Shown piece by piece: positions 43,017 to 47,530 of a stretch of DNA of 47,530 nt; the first letter of the stretch is position 1; every line of letters starts with the position of its first letter. The stretch lies in the NCBI GenBank assembly GCA_903842575.1, contig CAIMMM010000122.1, forward strand, positions 1 to 47,530. Direction: 5' to 3'. Below the pieces are notes generated by a model, which worked only from the letters and a program-made list of their open reading frames with translations, was not told the origin of the DNA and did not search any database. The position numbers were made by a program, and so were the translations under genes. This DNA is from an uncultured Bacteroidota bacterium. GTDB lineage: Bacteria; Bacteroidota; Bacteroidia; Flavobacteriales; Flavobacteriaceae.

Positions 43017-43370
43017 ATGAAGAAAAAAATTACCTTAGTAAGTTTATCGTTTTCAATAATGGTTATGGCTGCAATTCTTTTGCAGTCGCTTCACTCTTAT
43101 CATCATTTGGAAAAGTTTCTTTCAGAAAAACATTGTCATCATAAACACACTAAAAATAAAACAGAAATTAATCACAACCACCACAATTTTGATCATTGTT
43201 TTGTTTGCGAATTTGCTTTAAGTAACTATACCAACACATCTTTTTTCTCTTTTGATTTCAAAAAATTAACCCTTCACGCTTCTTATGCTGTTTCTTATTC
43301 CAAAGAAATAAGCCAATATTTCAAAGGCAGTCTTTTTGCCCTTAGAGCTCCTCCTAGTTTTATTGTTTAA
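43017..43370 (+). CDS. Small His/Cys-rich exported protein, probably metal-related
   Basis: This 117-residue protein has an N-terminal signal peptide or anchor (about residues 4-24). The middle is rich in His (HCHHKH and NHNHHNFDH), followed by CFVCEF, a CxxC pair. The tail LRAPPSF resembles the conserved end of DUF2946-type small membrane proteins, which are often found near copper or metal uptake genes. I infer metal binding, not proven. It lies 48 bp before a TonB-dependent receptor gene on the same strand, with no promoter between, so the two form an operon. Confidence 0.65.
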   Translation: MKKKITLVSLSFSIMVMAAILLQSLHSYHHLEKFLSEKHCHHKHTKNKTEINHNHHNFDHCFVCEFALSNYTNTSFFSFDFKKLTLHASYAVSYSKEISQYFKGSLFALRAPPSFIV

Positions 43371-43418
43371 ACTGAAATTTTTTCGGAAACTTTTAATTTT
43401 TATCCATAAAACAAATTT

Positions 43419-45629
43419 ATGAAATCATATTATACCGCACTTTTGTTAGTGCTATCGTTATTTGCATCTGCTCAAAACAAAATCGTCGGAACTATATCCG
43501 ACAAAGAAAATAAAGTTTTATCCAACGTAATTATTTCTTTACCTGAAATCCATAAAGAAACTATTTCGGATGAAAACGGAAAATATATTTTAAACAATTT
43601 GCCAAAAGGAAAATTTAAAATTGACTTTTCAATGGTGGGCTATGCCACTCAAACAAATGAAATAACCCTTTCCGAAAAAGAAACCACTTTTAATATCACT
43701 TTGGAAGAAAGTATTGTTCACATGGACGAAGTAATTGTTTCTACTGCTTTCAATAAATTGCAATCTCAAAATGTGATGAAAGTAGAGCATCAAACTTTAA
43801 AATCTTTACAGCAAAAAGGCACCGCTACATTAATTGAAGGATTGGCAACTATTCCAGGTGTTTCACAAGTCTCTACAGGAACTTCCGTAGGAAAGCCTGT
43901 CATTCGTGGGTTAAGTGGTAATCGAGTTTTGGTTTATTCGCAAGGCGTTCGTTTGGAAAATCAGCAATTTGGGGAAGAACATGGTTTGGGTTTGAATGAT
44001 GCCGGTGTGGAAAGTGTTGAAGTGATTAAAGGTCCAGCTTCGTTACTTTATGGTTCGGATGCGCTTGGTGGTGTTTTGTATTTTAATCCCGAAAAGTTTG
44101 CAAAAGCGGGTGATTTCAAAACCGATTTTAGTCAGCGTATATTCTCAAATACGTTGGGAAGTAACACCTCATTAGGCATAAAAACCTCAACCGATATATG
44201 GAAATTTTTGGTTCGAGGTAGTTACAACACCCATTCCGATTATCAAATTGCCGATGGTGATAGAGTGACCAACACGCGCTATAATGAAACCGATTTTAAA
44301 ACTGGGATTGGCTTTTTTAACACTAGTTTTTCAAGTGTTTTGAGATACAACTTCAACAAACTTGATTTAGGAATTCCCGAAAATGGTATTGCGGAACAGT
44401 CTATCAGTAAAAAAACATTATTTCCGAAACAAGGTGTCAATAATCACATTGTAAGTTTACACAATAATTTCTTTTTCAAAAACTCCAAAATTGATGCCGA
44501 TTTGGGTTATATTTTTAATGACCGAAGTGAATTTGCGGACAGCAACGTTGCCGTTTTGCACATGAAATTGCGAACTTTTAATTATGATTTAAAATATTAT
44601 TTGCCGAAAATCGGTAAGATTGAATCGATTGTTGGTGTTCAAGGAATGCGCCAAACCAACGTCAATTCGGGCGAGGAATTATTAATCCCCGATGCTGTCA
44701 CCAATGACTTTGGTGTTTTTGGAACTGCCAATTACGAATGGGGAAATAACAATGCACTTCAGGCGGGAATTCGTTTTGATAAAAGAAATGTTGCTACCGA
44801 AACCCATGGCATTATTGGTCAAGAAGGTTATTTTGAAGCCATCACAAAATCATTTGACAGTTTTAATTCCTCTTTGGGTTATAAAACCAATTTGACAGAT
44901 AATTTCACTTTAAGATTAAACTTAGCTTCTGGTTTTCGGGCTCCCAATTTAGCCGAATTAACTTCAAACGGTGTTCATGAGGGAAGTAATCGTTATGAAA
45001 TTGGAAATGCAAATTTAAGAAACGAACAAAATTTCCAAACCGATTTAAATTTGGAATATGGCAGTTCTCATTTTGAATTATTTGCTAATGGATTTTACAA
45101 TCATATCAACAATTATATTTTCATTTCGCCAAACGGAAATGTTATTGATGGCAATGATGTTTATGATTATGTTCAAGCAAATGCTGCTTTATATGGTGGT
45201 GAAGCCGGAATTCATTTTCACCCTCATCCTTTGGATTGGCTCCATTTTACAAGTAGTTTTGAAACGGTTATTGGCCAAAAGCAAAACGGCGATAACTTAC
45301 CTTTAATTCCCGCCAATAAATGGAACAATATTTTGAAAGTGGAATTTAAAAGTAAAAAATGGTTGGATGAAGGATTTGCTACTTTAAATGTAGAGCGTAC
45401 TTTTTCTCAAAATAAGTATAGTGCGTTTGAAACTAAAACCAATGATTACACATTGGTAAATTTAGGGTTAGGAGGCAAAATTTCCTTCAACAAAACTGTT
45501 TTTAATGTGAACTTAAATACCAATAATGTATGCAACAAAACCTATGTTTCTCATCTTTCCCGATTAAAAACAGATGGCATCCCTAACATAGGAAGAAATA
45601 TAGTTTTTGGAATTAGTTTTGTGATTTAA
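43419..45629 (+). CDS. TonB-dependent receptor with carboxypeptidase-regulatory-like domain
   Basis: This 736-residue outer-membrane receptor imports a ligand using energy from TonB. It has a signal peptide (residues 1-18), a beta-sandwich domain (about 22-108, IVGTISDKENKVLSNVIIS), a plug (about 115-220, VIRGLSGNRVLVYSQGVRLE and GPASLLYGSDALGGVLYF), and a barrel that ends in an aromatic-rich strand. The substrate cannot be read from the barrel. Its partner, the His-rich protein, suggests a metal ion or metal complex. The plug motif QQFGEEHGLGLNDAG resembles receptors linked to zinc or copper uptake, but this is weak evidence. Confidence 0.9.
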   Translation: MKSYYTALLLVLSLFASAQNKIVGTISDKENKVLSNVIISLPEIHKETISDENGKYILNNLPKGKFKIDFSMVGYATQTNEITLSEKETTFNITLEESIVHMDEVIVSTAFNKLQSQNVMKVEHQTLKSLQQKGTATLIEGLATIPGVSQVSTGTSVGKPVIRGLSGNRVLVYSQGVRLENQQFGEEHGLGLNDAGVESVEVIKGPASLLYGSDALGGVLYFNPEKFAKAGDFKTDFSQRIFSNTLGSNTSLGIKTSTDIWKFLVRGSYNTHSDYQIADGDRVTNTRYNETDFKTGIGFFNTSFSSVLRYNFNKLDLGIPENGIAEQSISKKTLFPKQGVNNHIVSLHNNFFFKNSKIDADLGYIFNDRSEFADSNVAVLHMKLRTFNYDLKYYLPKIGKIESIVGVQGMRQTNVNSGEELLIPDAVTNDFGVFGTANYEWGNNNALQAGIRFDKRNVATETHGIIGQEGYFEAITKSFDSFNSSLGYKTNLTDNFTLRLNLASGFRAPNLAELTSNGVHEGSNRYEIGNANLRNEQNFQTDLNLEYGSSHFELFANGFYNHINNYIFISPNGNVIDGNDVYDYVQANAALYGGEAGIHFHPHPLDWLHFTSSFETVIGQKQNGDNLPLIPANKWNNILKVEFKSKKWLDEGFATLNVERTFSQNKYSAFETKTNDYTLVNLGLGGKISFNKTVFNVNLNTNNVCNKTYVSHLSRLKTDGIPNIGRNIVFGISFVI

Positions 45630-45647
45630 AAAGGAGTTGATCAAATA

Positions 45648-46328
45648 TTAATATTCAATTTTCCCAGTTTGTCGCATAACACGAAGGATTTTGTCTTTTC
45701 TCTTATTAATATACGATGATGAATTTGCGGCTTTAAATTTTCTTGGATTTGGTAAAATAGCCGCGATTCCTGCGGCTTCATTTCTTGATAAATTTACTGC
45801 CTCTTTTTTGTACCAATATTGTGCTGCAGCTTGTGCTCCATATATTCCATCGCCCATTTCAATACTGTTCAAGTATACTTCCATGATGCGTTCTTTCCCC
45901 CAAATTAATTCGATAAGCACCGTGAAATATGCTTCTAGCCCTTTTCTGATATAACTTCTGCCTTGCCAAAGAAAAACATTTTTTGCTGTTTGTTGTGAAA
46001 TTGTACTTCCTCCTTTTATTTTTCTTCCTCTATTGTTATTTTTAAATGCTTTTTGCATTGCATTAAAATCAAACCCGTGATGTTTTAAAAAATAACCATC
46101 TTCGCTTGCAATTACGGCTTTTTGAAGGTTTGGAGAAATGTCTTCTAAAGATTCCCAATCGTGATTAAGGTAGGCTTCTTTGCCTTCAATTTTATTTTCA
46201 ATAGCTCTTGTTATCATTAAAGGCGTGAATGGAATTGGCACCCATTTAAAAATAATAACAGATAAAATTGACAAAGCAAAAAACCATAACATTACTTTCC
46301 ATAAAAACTTATAAATCTTTCTTACCAT
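45648..46328 (-). CDS. mtgA: Monofunctional biosynthetic peptidoglycan transglycosylase
   Basis: MtgA polymerises lipid II into glycan strands at the inner membrane. The 226-residue protein has one N-terminal membrane helix (about residues 10-28) and a GT51 domain. The catalytic Glu76 is in ASEDGYFLKHHGFD. The second motif KGGSTISQQTAKNVFL and RIMEVYLNSIEMGDGIYG are complete. There is no transpeptidase domain. The gene starts 9 bp after the stop of the FAD oxidoreductase gene, on the same strand, so the two are probably one operon. Confidence 0.95.
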   Translation of the reverse strand: MVRKIYKFLWKVMLWFFALSILSVIIFKWVPIPFTPLMITRAIENKIEGKEAYLNHDWESLEDISPNLQKAVIASEDGYFLKHHGFDFNAMQKAFKNNNRGRKIKGGSTISQQTAKNVFLWQGRSYIRKGLEAYFTVLIELIWGKERIMEVYLNSIEMGDGIYGAQAAAQYWYKKEAVNLSRNEAAGIAAILPNPRKFKAANSSSYINKRKDKILRVMRQTGKIEY

Positions 46329-46337
46329 AATAATTAT

Positions 46338-47450
46338 TTAAACTAAATCCGCCAATTCTTGACCAATTAAACTTCCAATTGCAACTCCCATTCCGCCTAG
46401 TCTCACACCGCAATATACGTTTTCAGATAATTGCTCAACGATTGGATTTTTACTAGACCCTAATCCCATTATACCACTCCATCGATGCGCAATTTTAAAA
46501 TCTGTATTTGGTAAAATTACTTCATTTAATAATTGCTCCAATTTATTTTGTATTAAATCTGTCTGAGCAAATTGGGTAGTTGTTTCTCCTTCAAAGTCTA
46601 GGTTTCTCCCACCACCTAGGAGAATTCTATCGTCAATATTTCTAAAATAATAATAGCCTTTATCCAAATGGAAAGTCCCTTTGATATCAAGATTTTTAAT
46701 TGGTTCAGTAATTAAAACTTGCGCTCTTGCTGGTTTTACAGCATCATTGGTTAGTTGACCTGCAAAACCATTGATAGCAAAAAATACTTTTTTAGAATCA
46801 AAACTAAATTCTCCCAATGCGATTTCGACGCTTTCTTTTTTATCAACAAAAGAAGTGACTTCAACTTGGGTTAAAACTAAAATATTATGCGTGATGGCTT
46901 CTTTAAAAAGCGCTTGCATCATATTTCCTGTATCGATTTGGGCTTCAAAAGGGTTAAAAATTAGATATTCCTGAATTCCTTGAAAATCAAATCGATTCAT
47001 ATCTTTAGCAAAAACATCCTTCTTAAAAAATGGTTGTAGCAATTCATTTATAAGAGGTAATTTTTGTAAGCATTCATTATAGGAACTTTCATGTTCTTTT
47101 AAAAACAATTCAAAACCTCCATAAGGTTTTAAATCAATTGCCACATCTCCAAGCCTTTTTCGTAAAATTTGTAATCCATCCCGCCGTTTTTGAATGAGTT
47201 GTACTACCTCTTCTTCCGAATGTGATTTTAAGTCTTCTATAATTTCTGAAAGACTACCAAAACAAGCAAAACCTGCGTTTTTTGTACTTGCTCCTTGTGG
47301 CAATAATCCTTTTTCTAGGACTAAAATTTTGCTGTTGGGAAATCGTTCTTTTAATTGTAAAGCACAATGCAACCCAACAATACCGCTACCAACAATGGTG
47401 TAATCCACATTAGTAAACCAATTTTTAAGTTCCCAATAACTCAAATTCAT
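46338..47450 (-). CDS. FAD-dependent oxidoreductase of the DAO (glycine/D-amino acid oxidase) family
   Basis: This 370-residue protein has the dinucleotide-binding motif DYTIVGSGIVGLHCALQL near the N-terminus and the DAO-family ATG-like tail (YCGVRLGGMGVAIGSLIGQE). It binds FAD and probably oxidises an amine or amino acid; the substrate is unknown. I chose the ATG at 47450 because the family begins near this residue and a start at 47486 adds only low-complexity sequence. It lies upstream of mtgA, with a 9-bp gap. Confidence 0.87.
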   Translation of the reverse strand: MNLSYWELKNWFTNVDYTIVGSGIVGLHCALQLKERFPNSKILVLEKGLLPQGASTKNAGFACFGSLSEIIEDLKSHSEEEVVQLIQKRRDGLQILRKRLGDVAIDLKPYGGFELFLKEHESSYNECLQKLPLINELLQPFFKKDVFAKDMNRFDFQGIQEYLIFNPFEAQIDTGNMMQALFKEAITHNILVLTQVEVTSFVDKKESVEIALGEFSFDSKKVFFAINGFAGQLTNDAVKPARAQVLITEPIKNLDIKGTFHLDKGYYYFRNIDDRILLGGGRNLDFEGETTTQFAQTDLIQNKLEQLLNEVILPNTDFKIAHRWSGIMGLGSSKNPIVEQLSENVYCGVRLGGMGVAIGSLIGQELADLV

Positions 47451-47530
47451 TTTGAAAATTTTTATAAAAATAGTTTTTTTTATCAAAATAAAAGTTAGAA
47501 AATAGTTTTGTTTTTTTTCGTTAATCGCAA
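47451..47530. other. Upstream region of the FAD oxidoreductase, window edge
   Basis: The remaining 80 bp are AT-rich. On the minus strand they hold only imperfect -7-like sequences (for example TTATTTTG). I see no gene in this stretch, and the next gene lies outside the window. Confidence 0.5.

Noticed and set aside
45641..45652. Palindrome AATATTAATATT between the TonB receptor and mtgA genes
   Set aside because: It is all A and T, has no T tract or GC stem, and is the kind of palindrome expected by chance at this base composition.
1..47530. CRISPR arrays, insertion sequences, prophage or integrase genes
   Set aside because: I looked for regularly spaced repeats, transposase or integrase motifs and phage structural genes and saw none.

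Overview
This window is an AT-rich chromosomal segment from a member of the Flavobacteriaceae (Bacteroidota), most likely Flavobacterium or a close relative. Evidence: many promoters fit the Bacteroidota -7 consensus TAnnTTTG; Shine-Dalgarno sequences are absent; three large secreted proteins carry type IX secretion (T9SS) C-terminal sorting domains; MurF and alanine racemase are fused in one polypeptide; and there is a carboxypeptidase-regulatory-domain TonB-dependent receptor. I see no phage, plasmid, insertion sequence, CRISPR array or defence island. Most genes are ordinary core genes.

Layout. 1-4464: the 3' part of an RNase G gene, a SIMPL-domain protein, and divergent tadA and dxs whose start codons sit almost directly on their promoters. 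4504-13967: three large T9SS cargo genes on the minus strand (M12-like metalloprotease with P domain, M36 metalloprotease with PA domain, beta-propeller lipoprotein with PA domain). 14059-19638: dGTPase, GNAT acetyltransferase, and class Ia ribonucleotide reductase nrdB-nrdA flanked by degenerate intergenic repeats. 19639-19965 is the only gene-free stretch longer than 300 bp; it holds a terminator, the nrdB promoter and several operator-like repeats. 19966-25209: an uncharacterised 1132-residue outer-membrane protein, aspartate kinase and a second GNAT. 25317-30485: fbp, TerB-like protein, HupE-like membrane protein, dCMP deaminase, an S41 C-terminal protease whose start is separated from the body of the gene by a 1-nt frameshift in a run of nine A, a short FAD protein and a 66-residue membrane protein. 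30718-36331: DUF3109 protein, tRNA-Ala(GGC), queD, lpxH-like hydrolase, recJ and adenine deaminase. 36370-41797: rsmI, an acidic protein, tdk, murF-alr fusion and mscL. 41933-47450: asd, a His-rich small protein with a TonB receptor, mtgA and an FAD oxidoreductase.

How the genes work together. A nucleotide theme recurs (NrdA, NrdB, dGTPase, thymidine kinase, dCMP deaminase, adenine deaminase), though these genes are not one operon. Aspartate kinase and Asd catalyse steps 1 and 2 of the aspartate family pathway from separate loci. Envelope building is represented by MurF-Alr, MtgA, the LpxH-like hydrolase and Dxs. The three T9SS cargoes probably form a secreted protein-degradation or surface module. 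The His-rich protein plus TonB receptor looks like a small metal-uptake operon.

I did not find a clearly new biological system. The points most worth checking are the ctpA frameshift, the leaderless-type promoters, the nrdB upstream repeats, the 1132-residue outer-membrane protein, the shared modules of the T9SS cargoes, and the acidic protein coupled to rsmI.
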